Shown here: positions 6,898 to 13,713 of the stretch, piece by piece
Position numbering within the stretch: position 1 is the stretch's first letter
Layout: the number at the start of each line of letters is the position of its first letter
DNA from: Rhodospirillaceae bacterium
GTDB taxonomy: Bacteria; Pseudomonadota; Alphaproteobacteria; MPNO01; UBA2964
Assembly (NCBI GenBank): GCA_018660305.1
Contig: JABJKO010000237.1
Location: 1 to 15,505, forward strand
DNA: 15,505 nt
Direction of reading: 5' to 3'
Program-made: the position numbers and the translations under genes
Notes under the pieces: generated by a model
The model's input: only the letters and a program-made list of their open reading frames with translations
What the model was told of the DNA's origin: nothing
Database searches by the model: none

Positions 6898-7941
6898 CTA
6901 CATCTTATTGTATTTGGCGGCCAGTGCCTTCATTTCCCTATAGACCTTGGCTGCTGGCAGGCCCTTTTTCTCCATGCCGGCGATGCGGTCCTTCATAACC
7001 TTTTCGCCGATGGCCCGCATTTCCTTGTCCGCCGAGGCGCTCATCTTGACGGTCTTGATTTTCGCGCCGCCCATATATTTCTTGAAGGCGGGGAAATCGG
7101 ACCACGACATGGAGGCCATGGCGATGGCGCTTTCCTTGGTCCCTAGCCCGTCGATCAGCGTCTGATATTTTTTCGGCAGCCCGGCATAGGCTTTCGGGTT
7201 CATCACCAACCCGAAGCTGATCACCGAGTTGAACATGTCGGTGTAATTCTTCACCAGCGTTCCGAGCTTGAACGAGAATACGCCCATGGGGTCGGTGACC
7301 ACGCCATCGATGGTTCCCTTCTGAAGGGATTCGGCCATGTGGGTCGCCGGCATGCCGATGGGCAGGGCGCCCAGCGCCTTCATCACCGCCACATCGGTGG
7401 GGGTGGGCGCGCGGTAGCGGCGGCCTCGGAGGTCTTCCAGCCTGGTAATGGGCTTGCCGGAATCATAGACGCCGGACGGGCGGTTATAGACGATCCAGAT
7501 CAGCTTGGTGCCCTTGTGCTGCTTGGCGAGATACTTGTCCTTGAGGTCGGCCGCGATCTTGGTGGCCATGATCGAGCCCTTGGCGCCCGACGGCACCAGA
7601 TAGGGACTGTGGGTCAGCTCCACCAGCGGGAATCGGCCGCGGGTGACGCCATGCTGGAAGAACGCCAGATCGGCGACGCCGGTGCGCGCCAGATCATAAT
7701 GGCGCGGCATGGGGCCCATGGAGGAGCCATAGAACATTTCCAGTACCAACTTGCCGCCGGTCTTGGCGGCCAGTTCCTTCTTGGTTTTTTCAAACCAGCG
7801 CGACGTTGCCGAGCGCTTCGGCGTGAAGCTCGCCACCTTGAGGGTGTAGGTTTTGCCTTGTGCGAACGTTGGCGCGCTGCTGGTGGTCAGCAGGAAGCCG
7901 GTGGCGGCCAGCGACGCGATGGCCAGGGTAATCTTTCTCAT
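6898..7941 (-). CDS. dctP: TRAP transporter substrate-binding protein (DctP)
   Basis: The 347-residue protein starts with a signal peptide (positive MRK, hydrophobic stretch to about 24, cleavage near TFA-QG at 27-28), so it acts in the periplasm. The mature part has the DctP fold: YTLKVASFTP, the central RGRRYRAPTPTDVAVMKALG (172-191) with R177 at the position of the conserved ligand-carboxylate Arg, and LQKGTIDGVVTDP (206-218). It delivers an organic anion to DctQM; the exact ligand is unknown. I use the ATG at 7941 because GGGGAGA lies just upstream and the signal peptide begins there. An ATG at 7977 would only add residues before the signal peptide. It is the first gene of the minus-strand operon and is divergent from the arylsulfotransferase-like gene. 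Confidence 0.95.
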   Translation of the reverse strand: MRKITLAIASLAATGFLLTTSSAPTFAQGKTYTLKVASFTPKRSATSRWFEKTKKELAAKTGGKLVLEMFYGSSMGPMPRHYDLARTGVADLAFFQHGVTRGRFPLVELTHSPYLVPSGAKGSIMATKIAADLKDKYLAKQHKGTKLIWIVYNRPSGVYDSGKPITRLEDLRGRRYRAPTPTDVAVMKALGALPIGMPATHMAESLQKGTIDGVVTDPMGVFSFKLGTLVKNYTDMFNSVISFGLVMNPKAYAGLPKKYQTLIDGLGTKESAIAMASMSWSDFPAFKKYMGGAKIKTVKMSASADKEMRAIGEKVMKDRIAGMEKKGLPAAKVYREMKALAAKYNKM

Positions 7942-8010
7942 CGGAGTTCTCCCCTTTTTGTGTTGGCGACACCGCAAGCCCCTTGTTGCGCCGCGCCTGG
8001 CAGGAAGCTT

Positions 8011-8028
8011 GCCATAGCCCCGCCATAG
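8011..8028. promoter_or_regulatory. Tandem GCCATAG repeats in the divergent dctP/sulfotransferase intergenic region
   Basis: Within the non-coding stretch 7942-8157, GCCATAG occurs at 8011-8017 and again at 8022-8028. The repeats start 11 bases apart, one helical turn, so a regulator could bind both on the same face of the DNA. On the dctP strand this reads CTATGGC twice. The site lies 70-87 bases upstream of the dctP start and about 130-147 bases upstream of the arylsulfotransferase-like start. Regulation is an inference from spacing and position only. Confidence 0.25.
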
Positions 8029-8091
8029 GCCACAACCCCGGCCCCGCCGGAGCCTCTCTGTTTTTTCTCCCTGGCCGCCTTATGACCCCCA

Positions 8092-8120
8092 TGGACTCGC
8101 CGTTCTTCGATCCATAAACT
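8092..8120 (+). promoter_or_regulatory. Candidate sigma-70 promoter for the arylsulfotransferase-like gene
   Basis: TGGACT at 8092-8097 and TAAACT at 8115-8120 are separated by 17 bases. Each matches four of six positions of the -35 and -10 consensus. The expected transcription start would lie about 30 bases upstream of the ATG at 8158. The match is modest and was found by eye. Confidence 0.3.
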
Positions 8121-8157
8121 TTTGACCCTTTCGAGCTTTCGTGAATGGACGGACAAC

Positions 8158-9465
8158 ATGCCTCCGACGATTTTCCCCACCGGCGTTACGATCTACGACC
8201 CCGAGACGGCCTATAACTGCTTCGTCAGCTATGATGGCCGGGACGGCCACGCCTATCTCATCGACATGAATGGCAACGAGCCCAAGGTCTGGCCCTACTG
8301 TGCCATGCCGTCGGAAATTATCGATCCGGCAGTGATCGGCGGCCAGCGGGGACATGCCATCCTTCAGAAGGAACGTCATTCTTTTGGCAACAAGACATTG
8401 CTGGAGCTGGACTGGGACGAGAATGTGGTGTGGGAATGGGGCGAAAAAGCACCCGGTGGCGCGGTCCAGCAGAGCCACGATCTCGCACGGCTGGCCAACG
8501 GCAACACGCTTTTGCTATGCCGGCTGGAACACGTCGTGCCTGCAATTTCAGAAAAACCGATTACAGACCAGGCATTCTATGAAGTCACACCCGACGGTGA
8601 CATTGCCTGGCGCTGGCTGTCCAGCGATCACATCGACGAGTTTGGTCTGTCGCCGGAACAGCGGGAACTTCTTCTCAGCAACAGGATGCGCCCCAGACGT
8701 ACCGGTCTGCTTGCCCTCAACAATATGTCGCCGCTGGGATCAAACAAATGGTTCGATGGCGGCGATCAGCGGTTTCATCCCGACAATATCATGACCTGTT
8801 CACGCGACGGCAATTTCATCGCGATCATCGCAAAATCAACCGGCGAGGTGGTCTGGCAGATGGGACCCGATTATCCGGGGGCCTATGATTTCTCCCAGAA
8901 GAGCTTTATCGGCGACCTGCCAAGACCGGTCGATTCAATGTCAGGCCAGCATGACGCCCATATAATTCCCGAGGGCCTTCCCGGGGCCGGCAACGTGCTG
9001 ATCTATGACAATCAGGGGACAGCCGGATTTCCCCCCGTCTATCTTGAATTGTTCCAGGGTTCCCGGGTAATCGAGGTGGATCCCATGACCAAGGAAATTG
9101 TCTGGCAATATGACGGTCTGGCGTCGGGTAGCCAGTTCTGGACCTTCATGAGCTTCCATATGAGCAGTGCCCGGCGTCTGCCCAATGGCAATACCCTGAT
9201 CTGCGAGGGCGATTACGGGCGGCTGTTTCAGGTGACGGCTGCCGGCGAAATCGTCTGGGAATATGTCAATCCGAACTTCGAGACCGAGACCGAGGCCGGC
9301 TTTGCTGGAAAGCCCAATGCCTTCACCTCCATTTTCATGGCCGACCGGAACTGGATCTACCGCGCCCAGCCCGTCCCCTATGACTGGGTCCCTGAGGATA
9401 CGCCGCGCGGCGAGATCCCGGTTATCCCGCCGGACATTAAACGCTATCGCGTGACCGGCGACTGA
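8158..9465 (+). CDS. Arylsulfotransferase (ASST)-family beta-propeller protein
   Basis: The 435-residue protein opens with PTGVTIYDPETAYN and AYLIDMNGN (32-40), the usual start of ASST-family proteins. Blade repeats recur: VVWEW (90-94), IAWRW (149-153), VVWQM (231-235), IVWQY (314-318) and IVWEY (365-369). They are interleaved with LANGNTLLL (112-120), GNVLIYDN (278-285) and LPNGNTLIC (341-349). Conserved His candidates are H107 in QSHD, H265/H268 in GQHDAHI and H334 in SFHMS. Characterised ASSTs move sulfate between phenols in the periplasm without PAPS. This protein has no visible signal peptide, so it may be cytoplasmic or do something else. The ATG at 8158 begins the domain; an in-frame TTG at 8122 is less likely. 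It is divergent from dctP and upstream of the ThDP operon. Confidence 0.82.
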   Translation: MPPTIFPTGVTIYDPETAYNCFVSYDGRDGHAYLIDMNGNEPKVWPYCAMPSEIIDPAVIGGQRGHAILQKERHSFGNKTLLELDWDENVVWEWGEKAPGGAVQQSHDLARLANGNTLLLCRLEHVVPAISEKPITDQAFYEVTPDGDIAWRWLSSDHIDEFGLSPEQRELLLSNRMRPRRTGLLALNNMSPLGSNKWFDGGDQRFHPDNIMTCSRDGNFIAIIAKSTGEVVWQMGPDYPGAYDFSQKSFIGDLPRPVDSMSGQHDAHIIPEGLPGAGNVLIYDNQGTAGFPPVYLELFQGSRVIEVDPMTKEIVWQYDGLASGSQFWTFMSFHMSSARRLPNGNTLICEGDYGRLFQVTAAGEIVWEYVNPNFETETEAGFAGKPNAFTSIFMADRNWIYRAQPVPYDWVPEDTPRGEIPVIPPDIKRYRVTGD

Positions 9466-9563
9466 TAGACCGGTGTTCAATGGTGGCCGGGCCGCGGGAC
9501 TCGCCTAACCCGCCATCTTCAGGCACTCTTGCGCAAATGCTTAGTTCAAGAGGGCAGAAGGAC

Positions 9564-10121
9564 ATGGGAGACGCCGAGACCAACCTGATCGCGCCGGTGG
9601 ATGCGGAACTCCACGGCGGGCTGATCATTGATGCCATCAAGCGCAGCGGCGTGCAGACCGTGGTGACGGTGCCGGACCGGACCACCGCGTCCGGGCTGTT
9701 GCAGCCCATCGCACGCGACAACGAGTTGCGCCATGTGCGGGTGTGTAAGGAGGACGAGGCCATCGGAGTCTCGGCCGCGCTGTCCCTGTGTGATCAGCGC
9801 TCGCTGGTGCTGATTCAATATACCGGGCTGCTGGATTCCATAAACGCGGTGCGCGGCGTCGCGGTGGAATATGAGATGCCCATCTGCATGATGGTCGGGC
9901 TGCTGTCCAAGGAGCCTGGCGTTGCACCGACCGATTCCACCAAGTACGGCATAAAGATCGTCGAACCCATTCTGGATGCCATGGGGGTGGCCCATCATCT
10001 GATCGAGTCCGATGCGGATCTGGACGCCATCGTGCCGGCCATCGATGAGGCCTACAAGAATTCCTGTCCCATCGTGCTGTTGATTGGCCGCCCGCCCATC
10101 CCGCCGGGAGACAGCTCATGA
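9564..10121 (+). CDS. ThDP-dependent decarboxylase, N-terminal (Pyr-domain) subunit; sulfopyruvate/phosphonopyruvate decarboxylase alpha type
   Basis: This 185-residue protein is a free-standing Pyr domain of a ThDP enzyme. GGLIIDAIKRSGVQTVVTVPDR opens the fold (18-39). CKEDEAIGVSAALSL (61-75) holds the acidic pair E63/E65, one of which should be the Glu that activates the cofactor. YTGLLDSINAVRG and MPICMMVGLLSKEPG follow, as in ComD and phosphonopyruvate decarboxylases. With its partner it should decarboxylate a 2-oxoacid, for example sulfopyruvate to sulfoacetaldehyde or phosphonopyruvate to phosphonoacetaldehyde; which one is not decided by sequence reading. The ATG at 9564 follows AGAAGG; earlier in-frame starts at 9480 and 9537 give an unlike-family extension. 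It overlaps the next gene by four bases (ATGA), so the two subunits are co-translated. Confidence 0.85.
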   Translation: MGDAETNLIAPVDAELHGGLIIDAIKRSGVQTVVTVPDRTTASGLLQPIARDNELRHVRVCKEDEAIGVSAALSLCDQRSLVLIQYTGLLDSINAVRGVAVEYEMPICMMVGLLSKEPGVAPTDSTKYGIKIVEPILDAMGVAHHLIESDADLDAIVPAIDEAYKNSCPIVLLIGRPPIPPGDSS

Positions 10122-10690
10122 TGAAACGGGACGACATGATCCGGGCGCTGACCAAGCGCCTGCCCGATGACCAAATTGTGGTGGCCGCCTATACCGGCGC
10201 GTTCGATCTCATCGCCATCCGGCCCAACCCGCTCAATTATATCGCTTCAGGCGCCATGGGGCTGACGTCTTCGCACGCGCTGGGGTTCGCCATCGGCCTG
10301 CCCGACCGGCGCATCATCCTGCTGGATGGCGATGGCAGCCTGCTGATGAATTTGGGTTGTCTGGTGAGCATCGCCGAGGCGGCGCCGCGCAATTTGATCC
10401 ATATGGTCTGTCAGAACGGGACCTATGAGGCCAATGGAGGGCACCCCATACCCGGTCAGGACCGGGTGGATTTTGCCGCCATGGCCAAGGCCGCCGGCTA
10501 CCCCCATACCCACGAGATTTCCGATCTGGCCGATTTCAACGACCGCATCGACGGGATCCTGGAGGAAGACGGCCCGGTCTTCGTGGATGTGAAGGTGGAG
10601 CCCGGCGAAAAATCGCCCCGGGACTACGGCATCATGCATGGAGCGAAAACCCGCGAGGAATTCCGCGCCGCGCTCAAGGCGCTTCGATGA
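10118..10690 (+). CDS. ThDP-dependent decarboxylase, C-terminal (PP-domain) subunit; sulfopyruvate/phosphonopyruvate decarboxylase beta type
   Basis: The 190-residue product is the ThDP-pyrophosphate-binding half. YIASGAMGLTSSHALGFAIG (41-60) is followed by the metal/diphosphate motif GDGSLLMN (71-78) and closed by N100 in CQNGTYEANGG, the GDG-x(26)-N arrangement of this fold. VDFAAMAKAAGY (117-128) and VFVDVKVEPGEKSPRD (154-169) match ComE and the C-terminal half of phosphonopyruvate decarboxylase. It completes the active site at the interface with the 9564 gene product. GGGAGA lies before the overlapping ATG. A ketopantoate-reductase-like gene starts 39 bases downstream, consistent with one transcript. 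The name sulfopyruvate decarboxylase is the nearest family label and not a proven substrate. Confidence 0.86.
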   Translation: MMKRDDMIRALTKRLPDDQIVVAAYTGAFDLIAIRPNPLNYIASGAMGLTSSHALGFAIGLPDRRIILLDGDGSLLMNLGCLVSIAEAAPRNLIHMVCQNGTYEANGGHPIPGQDRVDFAAMAKAAGYPHTHEISDLADFNDRIDGILEEDGPVFVDVKVEPGEKSPRDYGIMHGAKTREEFRAALKALR

Positions 10691-10729
10691 ATAACCGATA
10701 ATCCAGTTTCAACAGGGAGGAGACGCGTA

Positions 10730-11797
10730 ATGGCTACCCCGTACAACACCCTGATACTCGGTGCTTCCTATGGATCTCTTCTGGCCATCAAGCTGCTGCT
10801 TGCCGGCCATAATGTGAAACTCGTCTGTCTTCCGGAAGAGGCGGAACTTATCAACACCAAGGGTCAGACGGTCCGCATGCCGGCCCGCGGCCGCGATGGT
10901 CTGATCGAAATCCATTCCGGCACGCTCCCCGGTACTCTGTCGGCAGCAACACCCGATGCGGTCGACCCGAGGGAATACGATCTGATCGCGCTGGCCATGC
11001 AGGAGCCGCAATACCGCGCCCCTGGCGTGCGCGAATTGCTTGATGCGGTGGCTAAATCCGGCGTGCCGTGCATGTCGATCATGAACATGCCGCCGCTGGC
11101 CTATCTGAAACGCATCCCCGGCCTCGATACGGACGCGCTTATCCCGTGCTATACGGACCACACCGTGTGGGACAGTTTCGAGCCCGGTAAGATCACCCTG
11201 TGCAGTCCCGACCCGCAGGCATTCCGCCCGCCGGACGAACCCACCAACGTGCTCCAGGTCAGCCTGCCCACCAACTTCAAGGCGGCCGCCTTCGCTGACG
11301 ACGCTGACACCGCCATCCTGCGCCAGATGCAGGCCGACATCGAAGCCATCCGCTACGACGATGGGCAGGGTGAGATCGAACTGCCGGTGAAACTGAAAGT
11401 CCATGAGTCGGTGTTTGTGCCGCTGGCCAAGTGGGCCATGCTGCTCACCGGCAATTACCGCTGCGTGCAGGCGGACGACATGCGCTCCATCAAGGATGCG
11501 GTGCACAGCGATATCGATTTGTCGCGCTCAGTCTATGAGTGGGTCTGCGCCGTGTGCCGCGAGATGGGGGCGGCGGCGGCTGATCAGGTCCCGTTCGAAA
11601 AATATGCCAACGCGGCCATGGGGCTCGAAAAACCGTCCTCGGCGGCACGGGCTCTCCTGGCCGGCGCGCCCAATATCGAGCGGGCCGATTGTCTGGTAAA
11701 AACCATCGCCGCCCAGAAGGACATGCAGAACGACATTGTGGATCAGGGCTTCGCGCTGGTGCAATCGTGGCTTGAGAAGAACCGGCAGAAGGCGTGA
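10730..11797 (+). CDS. Ketopantoate reductase-like NAD(P)-binding protein (PanE/ApbA superfamily)
   Basis: The 355-residue protein begins with a Rossmann strand-loop-helix, NTLILGASYGSLLAIKLLLAGHNVKLVC (6-33), like the PanE opening GAGAIGSLLA but with a changed glycine loop. The C-terminal half is helical. EKPSSAARALLAGAPNIERADCLV (300-323) resembles the PanE segment that holds the substrate-binding Ser and Glu, and PLAKWAMLLTGNY (231-243) sits where the catalytic Lys/Asn helix is expected, with altered spacing. PanE reduces 2-dehydropantoate; this protein is more distant and probably acts on another 2-oxoacid or is an oxidoreductase of unknown substrate. A strong GGGAGGAG ribosome site precedes the ATG. 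It sits between the decarboxylase subunits and a GST in a tight same-strand run. The function is not known. Confidence 0.7.
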   Translation: MATPYNTLILGASYGSLLAIKLLLAGHNVKLVCLPEEAELINTKGQTVRMPARGRDGLIEIHSGTLPGTLSAATPDAVDPREYDLIALAMQEPQYRAPGVRELLDAVAKSGVPCMSIMNMPPLAYLKRIPGLDTDALIPCYTDHTVWDSFEPGKITLCSPDPQAFRPPDEPTNVLQVSLPTNFKAAAFADDADTAILRQMQADIEAIRYDDGQGEIELPVKLKVHESVFVPLAKWAMLLTGNYRCVQADDMRSIKDAVHSDIDLSRSVYEWVCAVCREMGAAAADQVPFEKYANAAMGLEKPSSAARALLAGAPNIERADCLVKTIAAQKDMQNDIVDQGFALVQSWLEKNRQKA

Positions 11798-11827
11798 CAA
11801 GCGCCGCCCTGTTTATGTGAGGAAAGA

Positions 11828-12412
11828 ATGATTGATCTCTATGCCTGGACGTCGGCCAATGGAAGACGGCCTATCATCATGCTGGAGGAAACCGGCACGC
11901 CCTATCGTATCACCGCCATCGATCCTCACGGCGAGGCCAAGAACACGCCGGAATACCGCGCCATCAGCCCGGGCGGCAAGGTACCGTGTCTGGTGGATCC
12001 CGACGGGCCGGGCGGCGCACCCATCCACCTGATGGAATCCAGCGCCATCCTGATGTATCTCGGCGACAAGACCGGGCAGTTCATGGGGGCCGACGAGCGG
12101 GGCCGCTGGGACGTGCTGCAATGGCTCGCCTATCTGGCCACCAATGTCTCCATCAGCTTTTCCGCTCTCAATGTCACCCGCGAGATGGAAGGCCAGTGCC
12201 GGACGTTGTTGGGTGAATTGGAGAAACATCTGGGGGACAGGGACTATTTTGCGGAAAATTATTCCATCGCCGACATGATGGCCATCGGCCGGTTCGGCGA
12301 TTTCCGGTTCGATTATATCGACCTGAACGATTTTCCCGGTGTTTGCCGCTGGCGGGACCGGGCGATGGACCGCGCCGCCGTGCGCAAGGCGACGGAGATG
12401 GCCATAAAATAA
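11828..12412 (+). CDS. Glutathione S-transferase, YfcG/YghU (Nu-class)-like
   Basis: The 194-residue product has an N-terminal thioredoxin-like domain. WTSANGRRP (7-15) carries the S9/N11 loop that binds glutathione in Nu-type enzymes. GGKVPCLVD (49-57) has the cis-Pro P53, and MESSAILMYL (69-78) the gamma-glutamyl-binding E70-S71. YSIADMMAIGR (145-155) is the helix-capping motif of the C-terminal domain. YfcG-like enzymes act as disulfide-bond reductases or glutathione peroxidases in the cytoplasm. At 194 residues it is about 20 shorter than E. coli YfcG, and the segment between about 105 and 125 looks shortened. GAGGAAAG precedes the ATG. It ends the run that starts with the decarboxylase genes, 30 bases after the PanE-like gene. 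Confidence 0.9.
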   Translation: MIDLYAWTSANGRRPIIMLEETGTPYRITAIDPHGEAKNTPEYRAISPGGKVPCLVDPDGPGGAPIHLMESSAILMYLGDKTGQFMGADERGRWDVLQWLAYLATNVSISFSALNVTREMEGQCRTLLGELEKHLGDRDYFAENYSIADMMAIGRFGDFRFDYIDLNDFPGVCRWRDRAMDRAAVRKATEMAIK

Positions 12413-12461
12413 ATATGGCAACGGCGCCGGTGACATCACCCTTGTGGGTATAAGTCCGGAA

Positions 12462-12490
12462 TTGCGCAAATGGCAAACTGGTCCTATATG
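12462..12490 (+). promoter_or_regulatory. Candidate promoter for the small membrane protein gene
   Basis: TTGCGC at 12462-12467 and TATATG at 12485-12490 are separated by exactly 17 bases, each matching four of six consensus positions. An inverted repeat, AACTGGT (12476-12482) and ACCAGTT (12499-12505), straddles the -10 and could be an operator. The start codon at 12543 leaves a leader of about 45 bases. Confidence 0.4.
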
Positions 12491-12542
12491 TCCTGCAAAC
12501 CAGTTAAACTTGTTTCGCAGAAATAGTTGCTCCCGTTACTTC

Positions 12543-12791
12543 ATGACACCAAAAGAACATCAGGCCTTCACCACCGAGCTTCGCCGCATGAGCGCGTTTG
12601 AAGTCCGTGAACACACAACCATCGACGTGCAGACCGACCCCCTGAAACGGGCGATGGCTGTTACCGAGTTGGAAAAGCGCCGGCAGGCCAGGGCGCCCGA
12701 TACAATCAGGGGGCCCATCAACGTGCCCGCGGTATTTCTGACGCTGGCCGTGCTGGTGGCAGGTGCATTCGCTTACTGGAAATTCTTCTGA
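12543..12791 (+). CDS. Small hypothetical protein with C-terminal membrane helix
   Basis: The ATG at 12543 gives 82 residues. The first 55 or so are soluble, charged and helical (RRMSAFEVREHTTIDV, DPLKRAMAVTELEKRRQA). They are followed by one membrane helix, VPAVFLTLAVLVAGAFAYWKFF (about 61-82), ending at the last residue, so the protein looks tail-anchored with most of it in the cytoplasm. I do not recognise a family. The gene has no strong ribosome site, but a plausible promoter lies upstream at 12462-12490, and its composition fits the neighbours. An in-frame GTG at 12444 would add 33 residues of unconvincing sequence. It stands alone between two transcription units. Confidence 0.6.
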   Translation: MTPKEHQAFTTELRRMSAFEVREHTTIDVQTDPLKRAMAVTELEKRRQARAPDTIRGPINVPAVFLTLAVLVAGAFAYWKFF

Positions 12792-12821
12792 AGCGGGAGG
12801 CGGCGTTTTATACTCCTGAAT

Positions 12822-12833
12822 TCGTCATCCTCG
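12822..12833. repeat. Fragment of the palindromic repeat seen near 4976
   Basis: TCGTCATCCTCG at 12822-12833 is identical to 12 bases of the outer arm of the compound palindrome at 4976-4987. It also lies in an intergenic gap (12792-12905). The rest of the palindrome is not recognisable here. It may be a decayed copy or chance; the gap holds no other clear feature. Confidence 0.3.
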
Positions 12834-12905
12834 TGTGATGCCCGGTACTCGGTTGCACCACTTTCCCTCTCCGCCCCCGTTCAGCCTTCGCCCTAACTGC
12901 TTTGA

Positions 12906-13700
12906 CTAAATATTCGCCAGCATGTCCCTGACCTTTGGCCAGCTGCGCTCACCGTTGCGGGCCATGCCGGCCGACAGGGGTTCCGGAATCCATGATATGA
13001 CCGCCGGCTCGAAGCTGGGGCGGGCGCGGACGCGATCGAACCAGTCGGAGACGGCGGGCAGGTTTTCCCAGAAACCTGCCATCTGCAGCATTCTGAGCCG
13101 GTTCAAATAGGGGGTCAGCGCCACATCGGCCAGCGAATAGGTGTCGCCGGCGAGCCAGTTCTGGTCGGACAGGATCTGCTCCATGTCAGCCAGGGTATGG
13201 GCGAATTCCTTGACCGCGACCCGGGCGGAGGGGGCGTCGAGGCCGAGCTCGATCCATTCCCGCTTGCGCGCCCGTTTGACGGGGTCGCTGGTCTCATTGA
13301 TGATTTTTTCCACCTGCTCCGGGGAGTTGCCCTCGAGAATGGAGTGGCGGTGCGAGCAGACATAGGTGAGCACGCTGGTCATGGGATGAAGTTTTTCATC
13401 CACCCTCTTTGTCCAGAGGCGCATGGCGGCGCGGTCCAGCGGCGTTTCGGGCTGGAGCGACGGGGCGGCAAACTTCTCGTCAAGATATTCGCAGATAACG
13501 GTGGATTCGATAATGATCGCCCCGTCATCGATCAGGGTGGGCACCACCGCGTTGGGGTTGATGGCCGTGTATTCCGGCGTGAATTGCTCGCCTTTCAGGA
13601 TATCGAGATATTCGCCTTCCCATTTGGCATCCTTGTCATGGAGCACCAGCCGGACTTTCGCGGCGCACACCGACGATCCGTGATGATAGAGGGTCAGCAA
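12906..13700 (-). CDS. Glutathione S-transferase family protein with TTG start
   Basis: The 264-residue protein has a GST N-terminal domain: MLTLYHHGSSVCAAKVRL with S10/C12 at the catalytic loop, AVVPTLID (51-58) with cis-Pro P54, and IESTVICEYLDE (64-75) with E65-S66. The C-terminal helical domain contains LAGDTYSLADVALTPYLNRL. I place the start at TTG 13700 because it gives the normal GST N-terminus and an AAAGGA ribosome site sits seven bases upstream. The ATG at 13754 would add 18 unlikely residues and overlap the end of ruvX; the next Met lies far inside the domain. It lies 13 bases after ruvX and is probably co-transcribed with it. The substrate is unknown; beta-etherase-like or dehalogenase-like GSTs share this layout. 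Confidence 0.88.
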   Translation of the reverse strand: MLTLYHHGSSVCAAKVRLVLHDKDAKWEGEYLDILKGEQFTPEYTAINPNAVVPTLIDDGAIIIESTVICEYLDEKFAAPSLQPETPLDRAAMRLWTKRVDEKLHPMTSVLTYVCSHRHSILEGNSPEQVEKIINETSDPVKRARKREWIELGLDAPSARVAVKEFAHTLADMEQILSDQNWLAGDTYSLADVALTPYLNRLRMLQMAGFWENLPAVSDWFDRVRARPSFEPAVISWIPEPLSAGMARNGERSWPKVRDMLANI

Positions 13701-13707
13701 GGGCGCA

Positions 13708-13713
13708 TCCTTT
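13708..13713 (-). promoter_or_regulatory. Ribosome binding site that fixes the TTG start of the second GST
   Basis: On the minus strand AAAGGA lies directly after the ruvX stop codon and seven bases before the TTG at 13700. This spacing is ideal, and the domain begins exactly there, which makes the TTG much more likely than the upstream ATG. Confidence 0.7.

Noticed and set aside
10709..11506. Minus-strand open frame of 265 residues
   Set aside because: Antisense shadow of the PanE-like gene; no domain seen and it would break the operon.
12792..12905. Rho-independent terminator between the small membrane protein and the GST
   Set aside because: No GC-rich stem followed by a T run could be found in this gap on either strand.
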